Shown: in pieces, positions 34,073 to 42,912 of the stretch | How the letters are laid out: every line of letters begins with the position of its first letter | How positions within the stretch are numbered: position 1 is the first letter of the stretch | Assembly (NCBI RefSeq): GCF_018140925.1 | Contig: NZ_CP073315.1 | Location: 2,604,001-2,668,000 of the forward strand | Length of the DNA: 64,000 nucleotides | Direction of reading: 5' to 3' | Source of the DNA: Psychrobacillus sp. INOP01 | GTDB taxonomy: Bacteria; Bacillota; Bacilli; Bacillales_A; Planococcaceae | Made by a program: the position numbers and the translations under genes | The notes under the pieces: model-generated | Databases searched by the model: none | What the model was told of the DNA's origin: nothing | The model's input: the letters and a program-made list of their open reading frames with translations, nothing else

Positions 34073-34408
34073 TTGAAATTGTTGAACTATATGGTTACTT
34101 TATTGTTATACGCAACGTACCTATTTTTGTATATAGACAATATATTGAAATATAATTTCATACTTGAGATGTATTTAATCTCATCCTTGGGACTTACGCA
34201 AATTCATTGTTAAATTGCTATATTGATAATGTGAGAGCAGAACTTATGGACTAAGGGTACAGATTAATTAAAAAAACAGCAGATGGATTTGTATTTTACA
34301 AAAACAAAACAACGTACTTAAGTTAAGTGGATTAATGTAAAGAGGTTGGAGAAAAAAACAAAAATTTCTTCAAAAAAGACAAAAAATACATAAGCAGAAA
34401 GGCGTCCT
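34073..34408. other. intergenic region, no gene seen
   Basis: AT-rich sequence holding only short broken frames. The promoter of the following hydrolase should lie in its right part; I cannot fix a clear -35/-10 pair. Confidence 0.4.
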
Positions 34409-35425
34409 ATGAAAAAAATAAAAAAAATTGGAATAATTTTAATAATATTATTAGCAGTGGCACTTTTTTTCCCGACATGGACTCAAGATATAAAAGGTGA
34501 TAATAGTATTAGTATATTAGAACAAGTCAAGATAAATGGAAGCAGTCATGAACTTATGATACGCGGTAATGATAAGAACAATCCTGTTATTATTGTTGTA
34601 CATGGAGGACCTGGAACTCCAGAAATACCATATGTCGATAAATATCAAGATTTACTGGAAACCGATTTTACGGTAGTACATTACGACCAAAGAGCAAGCG
34701 GCAAATCATATCATTTTTTGGAGGATTATTCTAATCTTTCAACAGATCTATTGGTAGAGGATTTGTTAGCTATGACTGATTACATATCAGAACGTCTAGG
34801 AAAAAATAAGATTATATTGATGGGCCATTCTGCTGGTACATATATTGGAATACAAGCTGCTCATAAAGCCCCTGAAAAGTATGAAGCATATATTGGTATT
34901 GGACAGATGGGTGATACACTAGAAAGCGAGATTGACAGTTTGACCTATGTTATTAATCAGGCTCAAAAGGATGGCAATATAGATGATGTTTTGTATTTAC
35001 AAGGTATAACTGAACAAATTAAAAATGGCGATACTGTTACCCCGAGAAATTATGTTATGAAATATGGTGGGTCTGCAAGACTCATTGATGACCCAGGTGA
35101 TAATATAAGTGTTTTATTAAGCAGTGAGTATAACTTATTGGATTTAATACGTTATAACTATGGGATGGGATTTTCCCAACAGAAGTTGTTAAAGGAAATA
35201 TTAGAAAATCCATTACCTAATATTGTAACTAAACTTGAAATTCCTTTCTATTTCGTCGCGGGTAAATATGACTTTATGACTTCATCTAATGCAGCGAAAA
35301 ATTATTTTGATATGATTGAAGCCGATCAGAAGGAATTTATATCTTTTGAGCAATCCGCTCATTATCCACAATTTGAAGAAAAGGAAAAATTTTATGAATG
35401 GATGTCTAATACATTTATAAAATAA
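34409..35425 (+). CDS. membrane-anchored alpha/beta hydrolase, proline iminopeptidase-like
   Basis: The protein has 338 residues. An N-terminal hydrophobic helix (about 6-23) probably anchors it outside the membrane. The hydrolase part shows HGGPG at 65-69 (oxyanion region), HYDQRASGKS at 91-100, the nucleophile Ser141 in GHSAG, an Asp in AGKYDFM and a His in SAHYPQFEE. HGGPG together with DQRxxGxS is typical of the S33 proline iminopeptidase group, which releases N-terminal proline from peptides; lactone or ester hydrolysis is an alternative. AGAAAGGCG precedes the ATG. Confidence 0.82.
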   Translation: MKKIKKIGIILIILLAVALFFPTWTQDIKGDNSISILEQVKINGSSHELMIRGNDKNNPVIIVVHGGPGTPEIPYVDKYQDLLETDFTVVHYDQRASGKSYHFLEDYSNLSTDLLVEDLLAMTDYISERLGKNKIILMGHSAGTYIGIQAAHKAPEKYEAYIGIGQMGDTLESEIDSLTYVINQAQKDGNIDDVLYLQGITEQIKNGDTVTPRNYVMKYGGSARLIDDPGDNISVLLSSEYNLLDLIRYNYGMGFSQQKLLKEILENPLPNIVTKLEIPFYFVAGKYDFMTSSNAAKNYFDMIEADQKEFISFEQSAHYPQFEEKEKFYEWMSNTFIK

Positions 35426-35477
35426 ATGCAGATTTTCGTGCAAGGCTTATGCCTATATAGAACGTCACTAGTATAGT

Positions 35478-35606
35478 TTCACTGAGCTATATAAAAAGGA
35501 GGATCGAGACTGTAGCAGTCAAGATCCTCCTTTTTTATATAGCTAAAGTTTGTACAAAGCACTCTGAATACGATAGAAAATAAAGAGCGCTTCTGCTTTT
35601 TTTACA
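35478..35606. repeat. fragment of the modular repeat with a strong hairpin
   Basis: A 20-bp stem (GCTATATAAAAAGGAGGATC at 35486-35505 and its complement at 35523-35543, one extra T) is followed by sequence matching the right arm of the terminal palindrome of the modular repeat (GTACAAAGCACT...GAATACGATAGAAA...GAGCGCTT). It lies between two convergent transcription units, and its hairpin may end both. Confidence 0.6.
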
Positions 35607-35883
35607 TATCCCAAACCAATACAAGTAGTGTACCAAAGATAGTTATTAATGCAATGAGAAGGGAATAGTAGATATTTAGATAGATAGAACCTTTATCTTT
35701 AGACTCTCCAGCGTGCATAAACACAACTATCTGTAGCCCAGCTTGAACGAAAGCAGTTATTAGTAGCACTGTCATTCCTACTGTGTAGGACATGTCAGTA
35801 AAGTAAACTAAAAGCGCTACGACAGTTAGGACTAATGAGAATACAAAGCCCATTACTTGTTTAAGAGGGAATAATTCTTTCAT
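35602..35883 (-). CDS. qoxD: cytochrome aa3 quinol oxidase subunit IV
   Basis: This 93-residue protein has three membrane helices; QAGLQIVVFMHAGES is typical of subunit IV (CyoD/QoxD family). It assists assembly of the oxidase. It is shorter than I recall for B. subtilis QoxD and lacks the histidine-rich tail found there. It is the last gene of qoxABCD, one base after qoxC. Confidence 0.9.
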   Translation of the reverse strand: MKELFPLKQVMGFVFSLVLTVVALLVYFTDMSYTVGMTVLLITAFVQAGLQIVVFMHAGESKDKGSIYLNIYYSLLIALITIFGTLLVLVWDM

Positions 35884-35884
35884 A

Positions 35885-36481
35885 TTACATCATTCCTTTC
35901 AAGTAGATGAAGCTAAAGATGAAGATCCAAATAATATCTAGGAAATGCCAATAAAGTGAGAAAATAAACGATTTATTGGCTGTTTCTGGAGTTAGCCCCC
36001 GTTTTTTAATCTGTATTAGTATAAATAATCCCCAGAAAAATCCTAATGTTACATGCAAACCATGCGTTCCTAAGGTCGTCAACAAAGCTGCAGTAAATGC
36101 ACTAGTTTGTAGTCCTGCACCAACATGTACATAATGTGTGAATTCGTAGATTTCAACTCCTAGGAAAGCTGCTCCTAAGATTAATGTGACGATAAAGAAT
36201 CCCATTGTAGCTTTTTTCTTATTCAATCGCATGGCATGAATAGCAAGCCCAATAGTAAAGCTACTTGTTAAAAGTAAAATAGTTTCGATTAGAACTGGTG
36301 TAATTTCAAAAATGTCAGCACCAGTTGGTCCATTGCCAGTACGATTTTCCAATGTGAAATATGCGGTGAAAAGTGTTGCGAAAAGCATTATTTCCGCACC
36401 TATGAAGATCCAAAAACCTAGGATCTTCAGGTTGTTTTCTTCCGTACTATATTCAAGTGGAAGCGAGTTATCTACCTTCAT
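35885..36481 (-). CDS. qoxC: cytochrome aa3 quinol oxidase subunit III
   Basis: The protein has 198 residues with five membrane helices. ILGFWIFIGAEIMLFATLFTAY, THGLHVTLGFFWG and YWHFLDIIWIFIFSFIYL are hallmarks of haem-copper oxidase subunit III. Its start overlaps the end of qoxB by 4 bp, so the two are translationally coupled. Confidence 0.95.
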   Translation of the reverse strand: MKVDNSLPLEYSTEENNLKILGFWIFIGAEIMLFATLFTAYFTLENRTGNGPTGADIFEITPVLIETILLLTSSFTIGLAIHAMRLNKKKATMGFFIVTLILGAAFLGVEIYEFTHYVHVGAGLQTSAFTAALLTTLGTHGLHVTLGFFWGLFILIQIKKRGLTPETANKSFIFSLYWHFLDIIWIFIFSFIYLKGMM

Positions 36482-38427
36482 TTTTTAGCACCTCGCAATC
36501 TTGTTTCTGTTTCTTTAATCTCTTCGACAGAAATATATCTTCCATGGTCTTTCTCAAATGAGCGGTAAGCTAAACAAGCTAAAATACCGATTAATGTGAT
36601 GATTGCCAGTGGCCATATGCTAAATATCATGGCAAATCCAAACACAAAGAAAATACAACTCATGATAAATGGTAAACCACTGTTATTTGGCATATGAATT
36701 TTTTCTATTTCGCCTTTAAATAACTCATGTCCATTTTTCTTCGAGTCCCAGAATGGTTGTGTAGATTCAACCTGTGGCGTAATCGCAAAGTTATATTCTG
36801 GTACTGGTGTGTGAGTAGCCCATTCAAGCGAACGCGCATCCCATGGGTCATTACCAATATTTCTTGGAGAATAACGAATACTATAGTAAATGTTATAAAC
36901 AAGAAGAGCAAAGGCAATTGCCATAATTGCAGCACCGATAAATGAAACCATATTCATTGCACTAAAACCAGTAGATTCAGAGTACGTATACATACGACGT
37001 GCCTGACCATCTAAACCAGTAATATACATTGGTATAAAGGCTAATACAAAGCCGACAGAAAGCAACCATGCTGTCCATTTACCAAGTCTCTCATTCAACA
37101 TGAAGCCAAAGATTTTTGGCCAATAGAATGTAAGACCAGCAAGCATTGCATAAACTACTCCAGGAATAATTACGTTATGGAAGTGAGCAACTAAGAACAT
37201 CGTATTATGATATTGATAGTCAGCTGCAGACATCGCTAGCATTACACCGGTAACTCCACCTAAAGTAAACAGTGGGATAAAGAGCATCGAATAGAGCATT
37301 GGTGTAGTAAACTCGATTTTCCCTTTCCATAAGGTGAATAACCAGTTAAATATTTTAACTCCGGTTGGAACAGCAATCGCCATAGTTGTAATAGAGAATA
37401 TACTGTTTGCTAATGGACCTTGACCCATTGTAAAGAAATGGTGAGCCCATACGAAAAATGAAAGTAAAGAAATAACTACCATCGAAGCAACCATTGACTT
37501 ATACCCATAAAGATTGCGTCGTGCAAACGTTGAAATGATCTCACTATAAAGACCAAATGCGGGTAATATCAAAATGTAAACTTCAGGATGTCCCCATACC
37601 CAGAACAGGTTAGCCCAAAGCATATCCATACCACCATTATCAGTAGTAAAGAAGTTAGTTCCGAATAATCTATCCATGGTACCCATTGCTAGTAATACCG
37701 TTAATACAGGGAAAGCAAAAACGATAATGACATTGGCGATGAAAGCAGACCATGTGAACATTGGCATTTTCATAAGCTTCATGCCAGGTGCTCTCATTTT
37801 TAAAATAGTTGTAATAAAGTTAATACCAGTCATTAATGTACCGATACCAGCTATTTGAATCGCAATCATATAATAGTTCGTCCCAACAGACGTACTAAAT
37901 TCGTTACCTGCAAGTGGGAAGTAAGAAGTCCAACCTGCATCAGGTGATCCACCTACTATGAATGAGATGTTGAATAACCCCATACCCATAAAGAATAACC
38001 AAAAACTTAGAGCATTTAAGCGTGGAAATGCAACGTCCCGTGCTCCAATTTGTAATGGTACAAGGTAGTTAAAGAAAAATATAATGAATGGCATAGCCAT
38101 AAACAAGATCATAACTACTCCGTGTGTGGAGAAGACTTCATTGTAATGTTGTGAATCTAGAAATGTATTTTCAGGCATAGAAAGTTGATAACGCATCATT
38201 ATTGCATCTACGCCACCGCGGAACAGCATAAGCAATGCTGATAGCAAATACATGATACCAATTCGTTTATGGTCAACAGTCGTTATCCATTCACGCCATA
38301 GATAACCCCATTTCTTAAAGTAGGTGATCCCTACAACTATTGCAAGCATAGTTAGGCCAATGCCAACCATGGATGCATATATTAAAAAGCTTGGATGTGG
38401 TACTGCAAAACGATCAAAGAAATCCAT
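36478..38427 (-). CDS. qoxB: cytochrome aa3 quinol oxidase subunit I
   Basis: The 649 residues equal the length of B. subtilis QoxB. This is the catalytic subunit with haem and Cu-B: HHFFTMG and WGHPEVYILILPAFG carry Cu-B ligands and the His-Tyr cross-link site, and VAHFHNVIIPG carries the haem ligands. It reduces oxygen to water and pumps protons, using menaquinol as donor. The gene lies 35 bp behind qoxA. Confidence 0.97.
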   Translation of the reverse strand: MDFFDRFAVPHPSFLIYASMVGIGLTMLAIVVGITYFKKWGYLWREWITTVDHKRIGIMYLLSALLMLFRGGVDAIMMRYQLSMPENTFLDSQHYNEVFSTHGVVMILFMAMPFIIFFFNYLVPLQIGARDVAFPRLNALSFWLFFMGMGLFNISFIVGGSPDAGWTSYFPLAGNEFSTSVGTNYYMIAIQIAGIGTLMTGINFITTILKMRAPGMKLMKMPMFTWSAFIANVIIVFAFPVLTVLLAMGTMDRLFGTNFFTTDNGGMDMLWANLFWVWGHPEVYILILPAFGLYSEIISTFARRNLYGYKSMVASMVVISLLSFFVWAHHFFTMGQGPLANSIFSITTMAIAVPTGVKIFNWLFTLWKGKIEFTTPMLYSMLFIPLFTLGGVTGVMLAMSAADYQYHNTMFLVAHFHNVIIPGVVYAMLAGLTFYWPKIFGFMLNERLGKWTAWLLSVGFVLAFIPMYITGLDGQARRMYTYSESTGFSAMNMVSFIGAAIMAIAFALLVYNIYYSIRYSPRNIGNDPWDARSLEWATHTPVPEYNFAITPQVESTQPFWDSKKNGHELFKGEIEKIHMPNNSGLPFIMSCIFFVFGFAMIFSIWPLAIITLIGILACLAYRSFEKDHGRYISVEEIKETETRLRGAKK

Positions 38428-38462
38428 GCTTTGTCACTCCTTTCGAGAATTTATGATACCTT

Positions 38463-39395
38463 TTAATGATTTGTGTGTTCGGAATGTTCAACAGAATCTT
38501 GAGATTGGTGTTCGTTATGCTGTTCATGATCTGATTCTTCCGTATTGTTATCAGTAGAACCATGGTCATGCTCTGGCGCAGGAGAAAACTCTAAGTGGGT
38601 TCCTGTATAAGTAGAACGCCCAAGATGTCCAGGCTCTAATAGTTCTTCGAATTTTTCCTCTGTAAGTGGTGAAGCAGTTTCATGTACTTCCTCTACCCAA
38701 TCTTGGTAATCCGATGGTGTCATAGCCGTAACTTCAAAAGTGTTTTCTGCAAATCCTGCTCCACTGAAGTTAGCATTTCTACCACTAAATTCTCCAGGTG
38801 CATCGGCTGCTAAGTGTAAAGTGGTGACCATATCAGACATCGCGTATTTTTGCCCACCTAACTGTGGAATCCAGAAACTAGTGATGGGTCCATACGAATA
38901 CAATTTAAACTCAATTGCGCGGTCCGCAGGAATGTATAAATAGTTAACTGTTTCAATATTTTCTTCCGGATAACTAAAATGCCATTTCCAGTTAGATGAA
39001 GAAGCATAAATAACTAGAGGCTCTTGATCTTCGTATCCCGCTGGAGTTGCTTCGACTTCATAGTTACTTTTTACGGAAACGATAGATAAGAAGATAACTA
39101 TTAAAATAGGAATACCGATACAAATTGCTTCAACAATTGGGCTTCCTTCAATATGTGGTGGCTCGTAATCTTTCGGTTGTTTAGAAGCACGGTATTTTAT
39201 TAAGACAAACACTAAAATTGCTAATACGACAATAACTATTCCTAACATAAGCCAGATAGATAACATAATATCGTCAGCCTGTGTTTTTGCTTGCGGGCCT
39301 TTCGGATCTAAAACTAGTAATGGTTCACAACCGGTTAACACGGTGGAAATAGTGATAACCATCGATAAAAGGATCCATTTCATTTTTAATTTCAT
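38463..39395 (-). CDS. qoxA: cytochrome aa3 quinol oxidase subunit II, lipoprotein with His-rich tail
   Basis: The protein has 310 residues. A lipoprotein signal with lipobox VLTGC (Cys about 23) is followed by two membrane helices and the external cupredoxin domain (SSNWKWHFSYPEENIETVNYL in pieces). The Cu-A ligands of cytochrome c oxidases are not visible, as expected for a quinol oxidase. The last 35 residues are unusual, rich in His, Glu and Asp (PEHDHG ... SDHEQHNEH ... EHSEHTNH). This tail may bind metal. First gene of the operon. Confidence 0.95.
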   Translation of the reverse strand: MKLKMKWILLSMVITISTVLTGCEPLLVLDPKGPQAKTQADDIMLSIWLMLGIVIVVLAILVFVLIKYRASKQPKDYEPPHIEGSPIVEAICIGIPILIVIFLSIVSVKSNYEVEATPAGYEDQEPLVIYASSSNWKWHFSYPEENIETVNYLYIPADRAIEFKLYSYGPITSFWIPQLGGQKYAMSDMVTTLHLAADAPGEFSGRNANFSGAGFAENTFEVTAMTPSDYQDWVEEVHETASPLTEEKFEELLEPGHLGRSTYTGTHLEFSPAPEHDHGSTDNNTEESDHEQHNEHQSQDSVEHSEHTNH

Positions 39396-39506
39396 AGTTC
39401 TACCCCTTCCCAGAATATTTATATAAACGAATAGAAAACAGATGTTGTGTCTGTATGCCTCTATCTTATTCCCATGAATTGAAAAAACAAAATGAAAAAA
39501 AGCAAC

Positions 39507-39533
39507 TTCACAAAACGTTCATGAAGATGTGAA
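39507..39533. promoter_or_regulatory. nested palindrome upstream of qoxA
   Basis: TTCACA ... TGTGAA encloses TTCATGAA, about 110-140 bp before the qoxA start. It looks like a regulator site (redox, oxygen or catabolite control are possible), but it does not match Rex, Fnr or cre consensus well enough to name the protein. Confidence 0.35.
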
Positions 39534-39608
39534 CAAATTAAAGTAAATTAGTAACGTAATTGTGAAGTATAAGGGGATATATGGGAATCCAGGAAAAAAC
39601 GCGCATGC

Positions 39609-39649
39609 CAAAAGGCTACAGAACAATTATGTGTTGTTCTGTAGCCTTG
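39609..39649 (-). terminator. terminator of yunC
   Basis: AAGGCTACAGAACA / TGTTCTGTAGCCTT stem with a short T-run on the minus side, 25 bp past the yunC stop codon. Confidence 0.75.
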
Positions 39650-39673
39650 GTTTGGTTAATGAATCGCTTCCTG

Positions 39674-39976
39674 TTATATCATTTTTAAAAGGGCTTCCCT
39701 TCCAATCATGCCTTGAATGATACCGAGTTCTTCCGCTTCGTAGGTTATGGATTCGAGCGGCGCATCCAAAAGCTGAGAAATTGTTTTTACTCCAACAGCT
39801 CTTCCGGCAACTACCTTCCTATCTTTCAATTTTTCATTTAGTAGTGCAACGTCTAAAGCACCGCACATTATATACCCTTTATCACTGGTGACAACGAGTA
39901 AGTTCGTTTTAGGCAACTCTACAGAAATCGATAAAAACGTATGTCCCTCAATATTAATTGGTTCTAGGTTAATCAT
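39674..39976 (-). CDS. yunC: DUF1805 protein YunC
   Basis: This 100-residue protein has the DUF1805 signature LLVVTSDKGYIMCGALDV and GRAVGVKTISQLLDAPL. B. subtilis YunC is of similar length and type. The function is unknown; the fold is small and alpha/beta, without signal or membrane segment. Single gene. Confidence 0.85.
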   Translation of the reverse strand: MINLEPINIEGHTFLSISVELPKTNLLVVTSDKGYIMCGALDVALLNEKLKDRKVVAGRAVGVKTISQLLDAPLESITYEAEELGIIQGMIGREALLKMI

Positions 39977-40081
39977 GACTAAGTAGTCCTCCTTTTCCTA
40001 TCTCATTAATTTATGTAATCGATAGAAAAAGCGTGTTTATTTTGGTATTAAATCAGCAGTTCGTCATTATAGAGATTTTAC

Positions 40082-40948
40082 TTATTTGTATTGAAAGAAT
40101 TCATGGAAGGGTTCTTTAGGTAGGTTTTCTAAATCCAATTCGAATTCATACCATTTCCGTTCGTCTTTTGTCATATTAGTTATTATGAAAGGGATATTAT
40201 TATCCTGCGCAATTTCTTTTATTTGATTGCCTACGTGAAGGTCATGTTTGTACAAATTTTGAAACCTATAGAGTACGTCCTCATTTGAATCAGATTCTAT
40301 TCCCATTGTCCAAGATATATGTGTTTCGTCACTTTTATCGCTTAAACGAGCATAGTTAACATAAGGGTCTATATAAATTCGAGTGACATTCTCCCAAGGA
40401 ATAGATTCTTCTACACCATCCCATTTATTTGTGATCAAACCTCTATCTGCATGGATTCCTCTATAATCTTCCCATAGAACATACAAAGAGGTGCCATATG
40501 TAATAAGGGTAATTACTATTAATAGATTAGGTATCCATTTTCGACGTATATCCGAACTAAATATGCGTATAGAAACAAATAATATTAGAAATAGCATACA
40601 ACCAAGAGAGATACCTCCTCCATTAACTGAGGAAGTTGACTCAAAAAGAATGAATTGTTCGTTAAAAGTTTCTGATTTTAATTGTTCATAATGTGTGTAG
40701 CTAAAAAATAGAAGAGGAATGAGCAATGCAACAAATGCATAAGCGAAAGACCATATAATTACTTTCTCTTTGAAAATTATTAAAGTTCTACGTAATCGAT
40801 GTCCTATAAGATAGAGTGGAAAGCTGACTAAGATTATGATTAGTATGTATGTTAGAATATTCTCTGGCAAACTTTGCAAATTAACATAAGCAATAACAAT
40901 ACTTAACCCTATAAGAATTATTCCAATTATTTCAATTATTTTTTTCAT
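40082..40948 (-). CDS. membrane protein of unknown function with a C-terminal soluble domain
   Basis: This 288-residue protein has about five hydrophobic helices in the first half (at roughly 5-22, 30-50, 62-82, 108-128 and 138-160) and a soluble C-terminal domain (about 165-288) rich in acidic and aromatic residues (IPWENVTRIYIDPY; MTKDERKWYEFELDLENL). The latter looks like a small PH-like domain of the kind seen in other Gram-positive membrane proteins, but I cannot assign it firmly. It stands alone. Confidence 0.7.
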   Translation of the reverse strand: MKKIIEIIGIILIGLSIVIAYVNLQSLPENILTYILIIILVSFPLYLIGHRLRRTLIIFKEKVIIWSFAYAFVALLIPLLFFSYTHYEQLKSETFNEQFILFESTSSVNGGGISLGCMLFLILFVSIRIFSSDIRRKWIPNLLIVITLITYGTSLYVLWEDYRGIHADRGLITNKWDGVEESIPWENVTRIYIDPYVNYARLSDKSDETHISWTMGIESDSNEDVLYRFQNLYKHDLHVGNQIKEIAQDNNIPFIITNMTKDERKWYEFELDLENLPKEPFHEFFQYK

Positions 40949-41011
40949 TAACTCACCTCAATTATTTTACGAAATGAAATTAAAGAAAGTTTCAATATAT
41001 GTAATGGTAAA

Positions 41012-41047
41012 TAAAAAAGCCAGCCCCGATATATCTCATATCTGGCT
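41012..41047 (-). terminator. terminator of tlp
   Basis: AGCCAG / CTGGCT stem with an internal AT pairing and a run of six T in the minus direction, 13 bp past the tlp stop codon. Confidence 0.75.
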
Positions 41048-41059
41048 AGCTAAAAAGTG

Positions 41060-41281
41060 TTATAGGTATCCTTTTAATCCTAAATTTTCTGCTGCCTTTA
41101 TCTCTTTTTCCATTTCTTCTATGCTTTTTGCACGTTGTTCATTTTTCTTTTCAATTCCAGCAAGGTCTTTTGCTGGTGCGTATTCCCTCGCTATTTCGGC
41201 TGCTTCCATATGTCTGATTGTTTTCTTAAGTCTTTCTTCACTATTCGAACGATCATTAGGGCCACGTCTGGTTTTAGGCAT
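41060..41281 (-). CDS. tlp: small acid-soluble spore protein, Tlp family
   Basis: This 73-residue highly charged protein contains GPNDRSNSEERLKKTIRHM followed by EAAE and later IEKKNEQRAKSIEEMEKEI, which parallels the PDDRSDN...NTIEN and IEEKNARREESIE segments of Tlp. Tlp is a minor spore core protein degraded at germination. It has a strong GGAGGAAA before ATG and its own terminator. The N-terminal MPKTRRG is more basic than usual. Confidence 0.72.
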   Translation of the reverse strand: MPKTRRGPNDRSNSEERLKKTIRHMEAAEIAREYAPAKDLAGIEKKNEQRAKSIEEMEKEIKAAENLGLKGYL

Positions 41282-41427
41282 AACTTTTCCTCCTTATAAT
41301 TTGAAGCTTTCAGAAAATAGTGTTCCCGAAACTAATAAAACTATGAGCTACCATGTTAATCCACGAGTGAATAATTGTAGGGTAAAGTTGCCATAGTAAT
41401 CCTAAGAAAGATGAGGAGGACTTAAAA

Positions 41428-41685
41428 ATGGATCATGTACAAAGTAGCTGGAAAGAAGATACCGTTCTTGGTCAATTGCACAATTCCGTGGATAATGTAA
41501 CATTTGCGGTGGGTCAAGCTTTAACAAATCCTTCAGACCGGGCGATTCAAAATGCTGAGGATATGATTGAACGTGCAAATCGTTCGGTTAAAATGGCGCT
41601 AGAAAGCAGAGGGGAATTGGAGCCGATTAGTCAGCTTCAAGAGCAATTGAGGCAAAGTGTAGAGAAATTTAATACAATACAGTAA
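41428..41685 (+). CDS. small helical protein of unknown function (85 residues)
   Basis: This is an acidic, helix-forming protein (GQLHNSVDNVTFAVGQALTN ... DMIERANRSVKMALES ... LQEQLRQSVEKF) without membrane segment. GAGGAGG stands before the ATG and a good terminator follows, so the gene is real. Size and style match small sporulation-associated proteins of Bacillales, and a spore protein gene lies divergently next to it, but I do not recognise a family. Confidence 0.7.
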   Translation: MDHVQSSWKEDTVLGQLHNSVDNVTFAVGQALTNPSDRAIQNAEDMIERANRSVKMALESRGELEPISQLQEQLRQSVEKFNTIQ

Positions 41686-41707
41686 ATTATTAACGATAAA
41701 GTATACG

Positions 41708-41744
41708 AAACCTACCGCCATTTACTTTAGGTGGTAGGTTTTTG
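41708..41744 (+). terminator. rho-independent terminator
   Basis: AAACCTACCGCC / GGTGGTAGGTTT stem with a T-run, just after the small helical protein gene. Confidence 0.85.
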
Positions 41745-41873
41745 TAGTTAAGAGATTATGGTTTTATACTTATAGTAGCAGCACCTACTTCATAAGTAGA
41801 GTACTTTTTATTATAAAAAAATGATAAGATTAACTTACTGAATATTCAAACGTAAGTTGAAGGGGTAGAGGAA

Positions 41874-42824
41874 ATGCAAAATAAGTATCCGAGGAAGCTT
41901 AATGAAAGAATATATTTAATTGATGGATTTGATATGGGTGAGTCTGAGCGCACAGGTACATATGTAATTGATGAGCAAGAGCTTACAATAGTAGAAACTG
42001 GACCAAGTCCTTCCGTAAAGTATGTCAAAAATGGATTGAAATCATTAGGATTTTCACTAGACCAAGTAAAATACATAATCGTTACACATATTCATTTGGA
42101 CCATGCAGGAGGAGCGGGGCTTCTATTAAAGGAATGCCCTAATGCTCAAGTAGTTGTTCATCCAAAAGGAGTAAGGCATCTGGCAGAACCAGAAAGACTG
42201 ATAGCTGGAGCAAAGGCTGTTTATGGGAATAAGTTTGAGGAATTATTCGATCCTATCATTCCGATTTCGCAGGAGCGAATGATTAAAAAAAATGATGGGG
42301 ATATATTAAAGATAGGAGAAACTTGTATATTAAAATTTTTTGATACTCCTGGTCATGCTAATCATCATTTTAGTATTTATGATCCGATTAGTAATGGAAT
42401 GTTCACGGGAGATACGGTTGGTGTTCGCTATGAACAACTGATATTAGATGGTGTGACTTTCTTTTTACCATCCACCTCACCAAACCAATTCAACCCAGTT
42501 GCTATGCAAAGGGCAATAGAGCTTTTTGTACAAATGAATCTTCAATATATCTATTATGGACATTTTGGAGTAACGAATTCTCCCAAAGAAGCACTTTCTC
42601 AAGTTTCGATGTGGTTAAATATTTTTATGACAGAAGCAGAAGTTGTATACGCGGAAGCAAAGGGATATGATGAGCTAGCAAATAGACTAGATAAGTTAGT
42701 GAAAGAACACCTGAAAAATCAAGGTATTTCAGAAAAACATGATGTATTTAGACTAATTAAATTAGATTTAGAAGTAAGTGCTATGGGAATGATAGATTAT
42801 TTAGCAAAAAGAGAAAAGGGATGA
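41874..42824 (+). CDS. MBL-fold metallo-hydrolase
   Basis: The protein has 316 residues. The metal site THIHLDHAGG places His72, His74, Asp76 and His77; further ligands are His in TPGHANHH, Asp in FTGDTVG and His in YYGHFG. A helical C-terminal segment (about 235-316) is longer than in glyoxalase II. The substrate could be a thioester, lactone or phosphoester; nothing in the sequence or context selects one. GTAGAGGAA precedes the ATG. The antiporter gene follows after 88 bp. Confidence 0.85.
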   Translation: MQNKYPRKLNERIYLIDGFDMGESERTGTYVIDEQELTIVETGPSPSVKYVKNGLKSLGFSLDQVKYIIVTHIHLDHAGGAGLLLKECPNAQVVVHPKGVRHLAEPERLIAGAKAVYGNKFEELFDPIIPISQERMIKKNDGDILKIGETCILKFFDTPGHANHHFSIYDPISNGMFTGDTVGVRYEQLILDGVTFFLPSTSPNQFNPVAMQRAIELFVQMNLQYIYYGHFGVTNSPKEALSQVSMWLNIFMTEAEVVYAEAKGYDELANRLDKLVKEHLKNQGISEKHDVFRLIKLDLEVSAMGMIDYLAKREKG

Positions 42825-42912
42825 GCAGAGACTTGAGATAGTCGTTAATTTTTGTAATTACTGAATTATCCTTATAAACTTATAGGTATATTTGTAAAGA
42901 AGAAGGGGAAAT

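Noticed and set aside
39507..39533. Rex or cre site before qoxA
   Set aside because: The palindrome differs from TTGTGAA-N-TTCACAA and from the cre consensus at key positions, so no regulator is named.
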